A stretch of DNA of 64,000 nucleotides from an uncultured Chloroflexota bacterium (GTDB taxonomy: Bacteria > Chloroflexota > Anaerolineae > Anaerolineales > Anaerolineaceae): assembly GCA_902786265.1 (NCBI GenBank), contig CADACE010000007.1, forward strand, positions 106,845-170,844, read 5' to 3'. The notes beneath the pieces are model-generated. The model was not told the DNA's origin. It saw only the letters and a program-made list of their open reading frames with translations, and did not search any database. Shown piece by piece: positions 8,264 to 16,505 of this stretch (position 1 is the stretch's first letter; every line of letters starts with the position of its first letter). Both the position numbers and the translations under genes were made by a program.

Positions 8264-9400
8264 ATGAAACGTTTAGCATTATTGGTTTTGGTTTTTGCTT
8301 TGGCATTCACCGGCGTTGTTTCTGCCGCTGATACCATTCGCATTGGTTGTTATGCTCCGCTTTCCGGTGACTCCGCGATGGTCGGTAAGTCACTTGTCGA
8401 TGGCGTCCAGCTTGCTGTTGATGAATTCAACGCTGCCGGCGGTATCGATGGTCAGCTGATCGAACTCTTCATCGAAGATGACGAACAGACTCCGAAGGTC
8501 GCTAACAATGCTGTCAACAAACTGATCTATGAAGATAATGTGATCGGTATTGTCGGTACTGTTGCTTCCGGTTGTGTATTGTCCTCCATGGAAATCTCCT
8601 GGGACGCTGAAGTTCCTCATATCACTCCGATTGCCTCCGGTACTTCCATCACCCACATGGGCAACCCGTGGATCGCCCGTACTCAGGCTTCTGATGAACT
8701 GCAGGCCGGCGCTATCGTCCGCTATGCAGTCAATGATCTCGGCGCCAAGAGAATCGCTGTCATTTTCCAGGACGGTGACTATGGTACCGGCGGTGCTGAA
8801 ACCGTCAAGGCCATTCTGAAGGACGAATTCGATATGGAACCTGTTGCTTATGAACAGTTCGAATCTTCCGCTCTGGATGTCTCCGCTCAGGTTCTGAACA
8901 TTAAGAACGCTGACCCGGATGCCATCATCATCTACACCATGTACCAGCAGGGTGCTCTTGTCGCGAAGAAAGTCCGCGAACTCGGTATCGACGCTCCTCT
9001 GATGGGCTGCGGCGGTCTGACCAACGCGAAACTGTATGAATTGGGCGGCGATGCTGTTGTCGGTCTTGCCAACACCCAGACCTTCTTCGCCGATGCCTCC
9101 AAGGCTGCCCCGTCTGCCGCGGAATTCATCACCAAATTCCAGGAAAAATATGACGGCCGCATTCCGGATTCCAACAACGCCATGTCCTATGACGCCATGC
9201 GCATCATGATCGAAGGCCTGAAATATTCCTGGGAAAAGGAAGGTTCCTTCGTCAATACCGCCATTATGGAAGGTATCAAGAGCGTGAAGGAATTACCGCT
9301 TGCTTCCGGTACCATCACCATGGATGAAAACGGCGACGCGAACCGCGACATCCTCATCATCGGTATCACCGATGGCGGCGGTTACGAACTGATCAAATAA
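8264..9400 (+). CDS. livK: Liv-type (HAAT family) ABC transporter substrate-binding protein
   Basis: Extracytoplasmic periplasmic-binding-protein fold type I that captures substrate for LivHMGF. 378 residues from the ATG at 8264, seven bases after AAGGAG; an upstream in-frame ATG lacks a ribosome site. The signal peptide is residues 1-23, cut near VSA-AD. The mature protein begins with IRIGCYAPLSGDSAMVG, typical of Leu/Ile/Val-binding relatives. There is no lipobox Cys, so the protein is not anchored as a lipoprotein. The substrate may be an amino acid, urea, a short amide or another small molecule; the family name does not decide it. A terminator follows and probably sets livK expression above that of the permeases. 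Confidence 0.88.
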   Translation: MKRLALLVLVFALAFTGVVSAADTIRIGCYAPLSGDSAMVGKSLVDGVQLAVDEFNAAGGIDGQLIELFIEDDEQTPKVANNAVNKLIYEDNVIGIVGTVASGCVLSSMEISWDAEVPHITPIASGTSITHMGNPWIARTQASDELQAGAIVRYAVNDLGAKRIAVIFQDGDYGTGGAETVKAILKDEFDMEPVAYEQFESSALDVSAQVLNIKNADPDAIIIYTMYQQGALVAKKVRELGIDAPLMGCGGLTNAKLYELGGDAVVGLANTQTFFADASKAAPSAAEFITKFQEKYDGRIPDSNNAMSYDAMRIMIEGLKYSWEKEGSFVNTAIMEGIKSVKELPLASGTITMDENGDANRDILIIGITDGGGYELIK

Positions 9401-9423
9401 TCAGTTGTAAGAAATGAAATCCA

Positions 9424-9464
9424 GAAAGGAGGAGGGCGGAGCCTCCCTCCTTTCTTCTTTTTTT
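9424..9464 (+). terminator. Attenuating terminator after livK
   Basis: GAAAGGAGG (9424-9432) pairs with CCTCCTTTC (9446-9454), followed by a T-rich run to 9464. Partial read-through would give more binding protein than permease, as is common for ABC importers. The remaining spacer to livH (9465-9657) shows no gene. Confidence 0.75.
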
Positions 9465-9657
9465 ATGGAATAATCTTTTGAAAAGCGTCAGAGCAGGTCT
9501 GCCAAATGAATCTGATTCGGTTTTCCTGCTCGTTCCGGCAGTTTGGACGGGATGTGAGGTGGACCTTCCCTGGTGCGTTTCAAAATCTTTGGTAAAGCAA
9601 ATTCGGTTTTCTTCAACCGTTTTATGCGTCAAATACTCTTGAAATAGGAGCCTAAAA

Positions 9658-10533
9658 GTGGTAAATTTTATTCAAGCACTGATTCAGGGTGTAGCGATGG
9701 GTTCCCTTTACGGGTTGATTGCTATCGGTTATGTTCTGATCTACAATGCATGGGGTATTCTGAATTTTGCCCAGGGTGATATGGTGATGGTCGGCGCTTT
9801 TGCTGTCTTAGTTACCCATATGCGTCTTGGACTGCCGATGTGGCTGGCAATACCCGTTGCCTTATTGATCTGTATGCTAATCGGTTTCCTGATTGAAATT
9901 ACCGCGTTTCGCCCGCTGATTGACGCGATCCAGCAGCGCCGTTTGATCGCAACGATCGGTATCGGTATTTTCCTGCGAAACCTGGTCCGCGTTGTTTTCG
10001 GTGCGGATCCTTATTATTTTCCTCCGATTTTCGATAATACTCCATATAAGGTCGGCTCTCTGACGATCGTACCCCAGAATATCTGGAATATGGTAATCGG
10101 CTTTTTGCTGATCGGTGCGCTGACTCTTTTCCTGAAGCGTACGACGATGGGTAAATCCATGCGCGCAACGGCTCAGGATCGTGAAGCTGCGCGTCTGATG
10201 GGCATCAATGTGAAGCGGTCCATGTCCCTGACCTTCATTATCGCTTCCGCACTCGGCGGTTTGGCCGGTATGCTGATCTGCCCGGTATTTTATGTGGTTC
10301 CGACACTGGGTACTTCGATGGGGAACAAAGGTTTCTCTTCTGCGCTGTTTGGCGGCATCAGCTCAGACGGCGGTTCCATGCTGGGCGGTATTGTCCTCGG
10401 GCTTTTGGAGGCTATTGGTGCCACTACCATTTCTTCAGCTTTTCAGAGCAGTATTGCCTATGCGGTGCTGTTCCTGGTCCTGATCTTTATGCCGAACGGT
10501 ATCTTTGGCAAGAAAGAATCAAGAAAGGTGTAA
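9658..10533 (+). CDS. livH: Branched-chain amino acid-type ABC permease
   Basis: Inner-membrane permease of 291 residues, about eight hydrophobic helices, pairing with LivM. The opening QALIQGVAMGSLYGLIAIGYVLIYNAWGILNFAQGD is the classic LivH start, and the EAA-like loop RATAQDREAARLMGIN contacts the ATPases. The start is GTG at 9658, seven bases after AGGAG. livM follows ten bases downstream. Confidence 0.92.
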   Translation: MVNFIQALIQGVAMGSLYGLIAIGYVLIYNAWGILNFAQGDMVMVGAFAVLVTHMRLGLPMWLAIPVALLICMLIGFLIEITAFRPLIDAIQQRRLIATIGIGIFLRNLVRVVFGADPYYFPPIFDNTPYKVGSLTIVPQNIWNMVIGFLLIGALTLFLKRTTMGKSMRATAQDREAARLMGINVKRSMSLTFIIASALGGLAGMLICPVFYVVPTLGTSMGNKGFSSALFGGISSDGGSMLGGIVLGLLEAIGATTISSAFQSSIAYAVLFLVLIFMPNGIFGKKESRKV

Positions 10534-10542
10534 CCAGAGCTT

Positions 10543-11550
10543 ATGTCCACCTTTAATAAAATTTATAAATATTCCCGTATCTGGGTTTTGCTGATCGTGG
10601 CGATCCTGCTTCCGAAATGGATCCCGAACCTCTATTATCAGGGTGTTGTCAACACAGCTTTGATTTTTGCGATTCTTTCTCTGTCTCTGAATATTCTTTC
10701 AGGTTGTACAGGTTTGTTCTGTGTTGGTTTTGTCGCATTTTATGGCATCGGCGCTTATGGCGCGGCGATCCTTGCCACCCGATTTCAATGGCCGATCCTG
10801 CTCTGTCTGCTTGCCGGCGGTGTGATCTCCATGGCTTTCAGCCTGCTTTTGGGTCTGCCGACGATGCGCTTGCGTGGAATGTATTTTGCGGTTGCTACGC
10901 TGGCTTTTGGTGAAATTATGTACCAGCTCTTCGTGAACTGGGTAAGTGTCACCGGCGGGTCCAGCGGTATCAAAAGAATTCCGACACCGAACTGGTTTGG
11001 GGTCAATTTCCGGAAACCGGAAAACTACTATTATATTCTGCTTGTTGCGGCGGTTATCGTCATTATCCTGACGCGCAACCTGATCAACTCCCGTCCCGGC
11101 CGGGCGATGCTTTCCATCCGTGAAAATGACATTGCCGCAGAAGCCATGGGTGTGGATGTACCGAAGTACAAGATGCTAGCATTTGCGGTTTCCACATTCT
11201 TCGCCGGTGTTGCCGGCGGGCTTTTCGCCTTCTATGCCCGTTATATCGATCCTACCTCATTCGTAAACGCGGAATCCTCCGCGATCCTGGCGATGATGGT
11301 TGTCGGCGGTATCGGCAGTATTTCCGGTTCCTTTATCGGCGGTCTGGTCCTTTCCATTCTTCCGGAAATGATGCGCTTCCTCGGTAATATTCGTCTGGTT
11401 CTTTATGGCCTGGCGGTCGTTGTCATCATTATCTTCGCTCCGAAAGGTATCGGCGGAGCTATTGAATGGATCGACGGCGTACTTTGCGGGACCATTAAGG
11501 TTGGACAGCAGAGCCAGGCAGCTGACAGGCAGGCGGAGGTGAAGGAATGA
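10543..11550 (+). CDS. livM: Branched-chain amino acid-type ABC permease
   Basis: Second permease, 335 residues, about nine to ten helices. LSLNILSGCTGLFCVGFVAFYGIGAYGAA is the LivM signature, and the ATPase-contact loop SIRENDIAAEAMGVDVPKYK is well conserved. The last four bases overlap livG (ATGA), so translation is coupled. The C-terminal tail (about 25 residues after the last helix) is hydrophilic and Gln/Glu-rich. Confidence 0.92.
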   Translation: MSTFNKIYKYSRIWVLLIVAILLPKWIPNLYYQGVVNTALIFAILSLSLNILSGCTGLFCVGFVAFYGIGAYGAAILATRFQWPILLCLLAGGVISMAFSLLLGLPTMRLRGMYFAVATLAFGEIMYQLFVNWVSVTGGSSGIKRIPTPNWFGVNFRKPENYYYILLVAAVIVIILTRNLINSRPGRAMLSIRENDIAAEAMGVDVPKYKMLAFAVSTFFAGVAGGLFAFYARYIDPTSFVNAESSAILAMMVVGGIGSISGSFIGGLVLSILPEMMRFLGNIRLVLYGLAVVVIIIFAPKGIGGAIEWIDGVLCGTIKVGQQSQAADRQAEVKE

Positions 11551-12314
11551 CAGCTATTCTTGAAACCAAAGGGATTGGTATCCATTTCGGAGGTCTTCGG
11601 GCAGTGGATAATGTCAGTTTCACTGCGGAAGAGGGCAGCATCACCGCGATCATCGGCCCGAACGGCGCAGGGAAGACGACTCTGTTCAACCTGATAGCGG
11701 GATTCTACACCCCGACGGAAGGCAGTGTGTATTTTGAAGGGAAAGATATCACGAAAGTGAAAACATTCCGCCGTACAGATATGGGCCTGACGCGGACGTT
11801 TCAGAACATCAACCTGTTCAGGGACCTTTCGGTTATGGATAATGTTCTGGTCGGTCTGCACTGCAAGACAAAATGCGATCCGATCAGTGCCATGCTGAGC
11901 CTGCCGAACAAGCGCAAAGAGGAAAAGAAAAGCCGTGAACAGGTTATGGAAACGCTGGCTTTTCTCGGACTGGATCATGTCGCAGAGGAAAAAGCCGGAA
12001 GTCTGTCCTACGGTATGCAGAAAAATCTTGAAATTGCCCGTGCGATGGTTTCTCATCCGAAGGTTATCCTGCTGGATGAGCCGGCATCAGGTTTGAATAC
12101 CTCAGATCTGGACAGCCTGTCCAAACGTGTCGTCGCCATTCGTGACAGCGGTATTACGGTTGTCCTGATCGAACACAAAATGGATGTTGTCATGACGATC
12201 TCTGATAAGATCATTGTTTTGAATTTCGGTAAAAAGATTGCAGACGGTACACCGGATGAAGTCAGTCAGGATGAGGGCGTGATTGAAGCCTATCTGGGAA
12301 AGGATGATGATTGA
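11547..12314 (+). CDS. livG: Liv-type ABC ATPase
   Basis: 255-residue cytoplasmic ATPase of the Liv system. Walker A is GPNGAGKTT, the signature is LSYGMQKNLEIARAM, and Walker B is VILLDEPASGLN. The family-typical insertion FRRTDMGLTRTFQNINLF is present. It overlaps livM by four bases and pairs with LivF as the heterodimeric motor. Confidence 0.93.
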   Translation: MTAILETKGIGIHFGGLRAVDNVSFTAEEGSITAIIGPNGAGKTTLFNLIAGFYTPTEGSVYFEGKDITKVKTFRRTDMGLTRTFQNINLFRDLSVMDNVLVGLHCKTKCDPISAMLSLPNKRKEEKKSREQVMETLAFLGLDHVAEEKAGSLSYGMQKNLEIARAMVSHPKVILLDEPASGLNTSDLDSLSKRVVAIRDSGITVVLIEHKMDVVMTISDKIIVLNFGKKIADGTPDEVSQDEGVIEAYLGKDDD

Positions 12315-12315
12315 T

Positions 12316-13050
12316 ATGCTGCTGCAGCTCAAAAATGTATATGTAAGTTATGGCAATATCGAAGTCCTCCATGGCATCAATATCGAAGTCAAAGAAGGCG
12401 AAATCGTTACGATCATCGGCGCTAACGGCGCGGGGAAGAGTACAACGCTGAAGGCAATTACGGGTCTGGTGAACAAGCGGAAGAATTCTGAAATCATATT
12501 CAATGGCGAAAATATCACCAACGTCGCCGCGGAAAAAATCGTCGAAAGGGGTATCTCCCTTTCTCCGGAAGGACGGAAAATTTTCCCGGATATGACCGTG
12601 ATGGAAAATCTCGAGATGGGTGCGTATATCCGCCGCGGTGATAAAGAGGGCTTCGAAAAGACCATGAAACTGGTACTGGAGATGTTCCCGAGGCTTGATG
12701 AGCGCCGTAAGCAGACCGGAAAAACACTTTCCGGCGGTGAACAGCAGATGCTGGCAATTGCCCGTGCCCTGATGTCCCGTCCGAAGCTGCTGATGCTGGA
12801 TGAGCCTTCCACCGGTTTGGCTCCGTTGGTGGTGAAAGATATTTTCCATACGATCAAAAAGGTGAACCAGAGCGAAGGAACGACCGTTCTTCTTGTTGAA
12901 CAGAACGCGAAAATCGCTTTGGCAACTGCGGACCGCGGTTATGTATTGAAAAACGGCGATATCGTAATGGAAGACAAAGCCTCCAGCCTCATGAACAATC
13001 CGGACATCCGCAAAGCTTATCTTGGTGAGCGGACACATTCTGATGATTGA
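12316..13050 (+). CDS. livF: Liv-type ABC ATPase
   Basis: Second ATPase, about 244 residues. Walker A GANGAGKST, signature LSGGEQQMLAIARA, Walker B LMLDEPSTGLAP. I chose ATG 12316 (MLLQLKNVYVSYG) because the fold starts there; ATGs at 12304 and 12307 are nearer to the AAGGA and cannot be excluded. Only six bases separate it from pyrK, so the transporter and the dehydrogenase are on one transcript. Confidence 0.92.
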   Translation: MLLQLKNVYVSYGNIEVLHGINIEVKEGEIVTIIGANGAGKSTTLKAITGLVNKRKNSEIIFNGENITNVAAEKIVERGISLSPEGRKIFPDMTVMENLEMGAYIRRGDKEGFEKTMKLVLEMFPRLDERRKQTGKTLSGGEQQMLAIARALMSRPKLLMLDEPSTGLAPLVVKDIFHTIKKVNQSEGTTVLLVEQNAKIALATADRGYVLKNGDIVMEDKASSLMNNPDIRKAYLGERTHSDD

Positions 13051-13056
13051 GTAATT

Positions 13057-13821
13057 ATGTATATAACTGCGAAAACCCTTGAGAATCGGATTATTTCCCC
13101 CGGGTTCGGCCGCTTCCTCCTTTCTGCTCCGCAAATTGCGGAGCAGGCCGGGCCCGGTCAGTTTGTGATGATGAAGTTCTGGCAGGGTACTGTACCGTTC
13201 CTGATGCGTCCTTTCAGCCTGAATACTGTGGATCCGGCTGCCGGGACGCTCAGCATTCTGTATAAGATCGTCGGTACGGGTACACAGATCCTTGCTGATT
13301 TGCCTGCAGGTTCGGAGGTTGAAGTTCTCGGGCCGCTTGGGACGGGGTTTCCGCTTTCAGAAAAAATGCAGCGGATCGCTGTGATCGGGCGGGGTGTCGG
13401 TGCCGCTCCGATGCGGTTGTTAGCGGAACGAGCCCGTCATTTCGGGATCGACGTTCATGCTTATATCTCCGCGGATCAGGATGCGCACTTGTTTGACAAG
13501 GACGCCTACCTTGAGGCGGGATGCGCTTTTACCGGATGTACCGATCCGGATGTCAATGTGACTTCCTTTTTCGCGGACGATCTGACCCGTATGAAATTTG
13601 ACGCGGCTTATGTCTGCGGCTCCAGACGGCTGATGCGGGATGTCTCGGCTTTGATGGATCAGTATGGTTTTGAGGGGTATGTTTCTCTCGAAGCTCATAT
13701 GGCCTGCGGTATCGGTGCCTGCAAAGGCTGTACGGTTCCTGTCAGGACAGCAGACGGTACGGAAGCTTATGCCCGGGTCTGTAAAGATGGTCCGGTATTT
13801 CCGGTGAAAAGGATCGTGTAA
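13057..13821 (+). CDS. pyrK: Dihydroorotate dehydrogenase electron-transfer subunit
   Basis: 254 residues. The ferredoxin-reductase-type FAD domain has RPFSL; the NAD-binding domain has the Gly-rich loop GRGVGAAP; the C-terminus holds the [2Fe-2S] ligands in CGIGACKGC plus a later Cys (RVCKDGP). PyrK passes electrons from class 1B PyrD to NAD+. It starts six bases after livF and ends one base before pyrD, so it belongs to the liv transcript. Because the genes sit with a transporter rather than other pyr genes, a paralogous role in pyrimidine or hydantoin catabolism is possible. Confidence 0.9.
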   Translation: MYITAKTLENRIISPGFGRFLLSAPQIAEQAGPGQFVMMKFWQGTVPFLMRPFSLNTVDPAAGTLSILYKIVGTGTQILADLPAGSEVEVLGPLGTGFPLSEKMQRIAVIGRGVGAAPMRLLAERARHFGIDVHAYISADQDAHLFDKDAYLEAGCAFTGCTDPDVNVTSFFADDLTRMKFDAAYVCGSRRLMRDVSALMDQYGFEGYVSLEAHMACGIGACKGCTVPVRTADGTEAYARVCKDGPVFPVKRIV

Positions 13822-13822
13822 T

Positions 13823-14746
13823 ATGATAAAAACCGACACTTCCGTAGTTATCGGAAATCTGCATATGAAGAACCCGGTAATGCCGGCCTCCGGGACATAT
13901 GATTATAATGAAAACAACCCCGGGCTCTTCTCGATGTCCGATTTGGGTGCCATTATGCTCAAAACCGTTCATCATGATATCCGTCCCGGAAACAAATCTC
14001 CCCGTATTGCCGAAACTTCCGCAGGAATGCTGAACGCGGTCGGTATCCCCTCGATCGGGATCCACGCGTTTATTGAAGGAAAGTATCTCGAAAAGAAATA
14101 TCGGTCCCTTGGTGCTCCGGTCATTGTCAGTGTTTCCGGAGGTACACCGGAGGCGCTTCGTACCTGCTGCGAGATGCTTGATGATTCCGAAGATATCGCT
14201 GCCATCGAATTGAATTTGTCCTGTCCGAATGTCGGTACGGGGCTGCAGCTGTCCTCGGATAAAAAATTGCTGCATGACTGTGTCACGGAAGCCCGGAAGG
14301 GAACGCGTCATACACTGATCGCCAAGCATTCACCGAATGTTACGAATATTGCCAAAATGGTGAAAATCAGCGAAGACGCAGGTGCGGACGCGGTGACGGT
14401 GGCCAATACCTATATGGGGATGGTGATCGATATCAAGGCGAAAAAACCATTCCTTGGCAACAAACAGGGCGGACTTTCCGGTCCGGCCATCAAACCGCTC
14501 ACGCTTTATAAAGTTTTTCAGGCGTATGAAGCGGTTTCCATCCCTGTGATCGGCTGCGGCGGCATTATGTGCGCCGAAGATGCCATTGAATATATTCTGG
14601 CAGGTGCCTCCGCGGTGCAGGTCGGAGCCGCGAATTTTGTCGATCCCATGGTCATGCCGAAAGTGATCCGGGGTATCGAAGCTTATATGGAAAAGAACCA
14701 ATTTCCGGATATCGCTTCCTTCAGAGGGCTTGCGCATCAAATGTAA
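13823..14746 (+). CDS. pyrD: Dihydroorotate dehydrogenase class 1B, catalytic subunit
   Basis: 307-residue FMN TIM barrel. The active-site base Cys lies in LNLSCPNV, the FMN-contacting Lys in IAKHSPNVTNI, and the loops ANTYMGMVID and NKQGGLSGPAIKPL are class 1B hallmarks. It oxidises dihydroorotate to orotate and feeds electrons to PyrK. IAKHSPN replaces the usual VKLSPN. Genes for the other pyrimidine steps are not in the window, so biosynthetic PyrD is the default call, and a dihydropyrimidine-type substrate is the alternative given the racemase and transporter next door. Confidence 0.88.
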   Translation: MIKTDTSVVIGNLHMKNPVMPASGTYDYNENNPGLFSMSDLGAIMLKTVHHDIRPGNKSPRIAETSAGMLNAVGIPSIGIHAFIEGKYLEKKYRSLGAPVIVSVSGGTPEALRTCCEMLDDSEDIAAIELNLSCPNVGTGLQLSSDKKLLHDCVTEARKGTRHTLIAKHSPNVTNIAKMVKISEDAGADAVTVANTYMGMVIDIKAKKPFLGNKQGGLSGPAIKPLTLYKVFQAYEAVSIPVIGCGGIMCAEDAIEYILAGASAVQVGAANFVDPMVMPKVIRGIEAYMEKNQFPDIASFRGLAHQM

Positions 14747-14828
14747 AGCATCAGCGCACCTGATGAAAATTGAAAGTCCCGTCTGACAGGTTCCGGCAGC
14801 GGTGTGGTAAATGAATTTTTCTGAATAT

Positions 14829-14854
14829 GGCGGTTTTTGCCGCCGTTCATTTTT
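14829..14854 (+). terminator. Weak terminator after pyrD
   Basis: GGCGG (14829-14833) and CCGCC (14840-14844) form a short stem, with TTTTT at 14850-14854. A perfect TATAAT at 14866-14871 just after it may be the -10 box of the LysM gene. Confidence 0.45.
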
Positions 14855-14924
14855 AACACTTATGATATAATTTTTTGTATACAAATTAAATTCAGATTCC
14901 GCCGTCCGGAGGAAGGGAGCATTC

Positions 14925-15968
14925 ATGAAAAAATACGTTTTTGTATGTGTTTTGGTTTTGATTTTGATCATACAGAGTATGGTTTGCGCACAGGAATTAC
15001 TGATTCATAATAACAATGTTAATAATGCTCTTCCTCAGTTGGACAGCGGGATACCGGATCCGGCTTCGATTACGGGTACTGTCGGCAGCCTGTATCAGGA
15101 AAAATATCCGTACTACGATAGACTCTACGATACTTATCTTTATCCCAAGCCGGAATCCGCGTCATCCTTTATTTCAGACTATCTGACGGCGGTCGGTAAT
15201 GCCGGATATATCGGAACTACAGATTTCATCGATGGTTATAACGCGCTGCGGATCTCTTCCGCCGATGATTCCGATGTTTCCGCGATGCTGTTTTATGATT
15301 ATCAGGGTTATATGCTGTTCATGGTACCGGAAAACATGAGTTTTAAATTGAATGGTACGGAATCCGGTCCGGAAGACGGGCCGGCTTTGGTGCAGCTCGG
15401 ATATGAAGCAATCCAAAATCAGGATTATGAAACCGCTGTCCGGTATTTGATCCGTGCAGCCGGGACCTATATCCGCACATCCCCTTCAGATGCTCCGGCT
15501 GTTGTTCCCACTGCTGCCGAGCTCCCGGCAGACACACCGCAGCCCAGCGGTCCGACGGTTTATACAGTTCAGGATGGCGATACCTGTTGGGGTATCGCGG
15601 TGGATCATGGCGTGAATTTTGAACTGTTCATGCAGGTGAACGGAATGGTAGACTGCAATATCGGCATTGGCCAGGAAGTGATCATCCCGGGTGCGGACCA
15701 ACAGGTCGCCACTTCCACACCGATCCCGCTGGATCAGTACACGGTCGGCCAGGTAGTCTCGTATACGGTGGAAATGAATGATTCTTATAATGATATCGCC
15801 GCAAAATTCAATTCAACACTTGATTCCATCCAGCGGCTGAATAACGTGAATGTTTACACCTCTTTCCCGCGGTACGGCCAGGTGCTGCAGATCGAAGTTA
15901 ATCTGGTCACGCCCACACCTGCTCCGGAGCCGACAGCGACACCGGAAGTGGCAACACTTCAGCCATAA
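14925..15968 (+). CDS. Secreted LysM-domain protein
   Basis: 347 residues. A signal peptide (about 1-22) is followed by an unassigned N-terminal domain. Two LysM modules follow: YTVQDGDTCWGIAVDHGV...NIGIGQEVIIPG (about 210-258) and a more diverged YTVEMNDSYNDIAAKFNSTLDSIQRLNNV (about 280-325). LysM modules bind N-acetylglucosamine-containing polymers such as peptidoglycan. Thr/Pro-rich linkers (TATPEVATL) flank them, a style common in Anaerolineae secreted proteins. No catalytic domain is seen. GGAGGAAGGGAG precedes the ATG. Confidence 0.82.
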   Translation: MKKYVFVCVLVLILIIQSMVCAQELLIHNNNVNNALPQLDSGIPDPASITGTVGSLYQEKYPYYDRLYDTYLYPKPESASSFISDYLTAVGNAGYIGTTDFIDGYNALRISSADDSDVSAMLFYDYQGYMLFMVPENMSFKLNGTESGPEDGPALVQLGYEAIQNQDYETAVRYLIRAAGTYIRTSPSDAPAVVPTAAELPADTPQPSGPTVYTVQDGDTCWGIAVDHGVNFELFMQVNGMVDCNIGIGQEVIIPGADQQVATSTPIPLDQYTVGQVVSYTVEMNDSYNDIAAKFNSTLDSIQRLNNVNVYTSFPRYGQVLQIEVNLVTPTPAPEPTATPEVATLQP

Positions 15969-15989
15969 AATAAATTTTTCTTAAACGAA

Positions 15990-16017
15990 AAAGCCCGCCG
16001 AAACCGGCGGGCTTTTT
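15990..16017. terminator. Bidirectional terminator between the LysM gene and rpsT
   Basis: GCCCGCCG and CGGCGGGC pair tightly, with A-runs before and T-runs after the stem, so it can serve both convergent genes. Confidence 0.88.
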
Positions 16018-16028
16018 ACGGCAATCAA

Positions 16029-16295
16029 TTATGCATTCTTGGCGTCGGCCAGTTTATGCATCAGGCGGCTCTTATGGCGGGCAACGTTATTCTTGTGGAT
16101 AACACCCTTCTGAGCAGCCTTGTCGAGCGCTTTCACGGCAGCGGCGACCAGGGCTTCCTGGTTTTCGGCGCCGGATTCGATCGCCAGACGGGCATTCTTC
16201 AAAGCGGAACGGGTTACGCCGCGGACGACACGATTGCGCAGTCTGCGAGCTTCATTCTGACGATTGCGCTTCTTCTGTGATTTAATGTTTGCCAT
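16029..16295 (-). CDS. rpsT: 30S ribosomal protein S20
   Basis: 88-residue basic protein that binds 16S rRNA. The start ANIKSQKKRNRQNEARR and the later HKNNVARHKSRL are the S20 signature. GGAGGAAATTAAACA precedes the ATG. It is transcribed alone toward the LysM gene and ends at the shared terminator. Confidence 0.95.
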   Translation of the reverse strand: MANIKSQKKRNRQNEARRLRNRVVRGVTRSALKNARLAIESGAENQEALVAAAVKALDKAAQKGVIHKNNVARHKSRLMHKLADAKNA

Positions 16296-16505
16296 TGTTT
16301 AATTTCCTCCAAAAGTATACGTGGTTTCTCCCGCTGCCAGCCTTTTTATGACCGTTTTCCGCCTCGTTCAAAACCCCAGAGGGTATACATGGAACTCAAG
16401 AACGCTACTAATTATCCTCATTTTTTCAAAATTGTCAATTCCAGATGTGACAGGAACTTTTCTCAATTTACTTCAGTATGGTAAAATATGGTAAAGAGGA
16501 TTAAG

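Noticed and set aside
13057..14746. Treating pyrK/pyrD as part of a full pyrimidine operon
   Set aside because: No other pyr gene is adjacent; the only linked genes are the transporter and the racemase.
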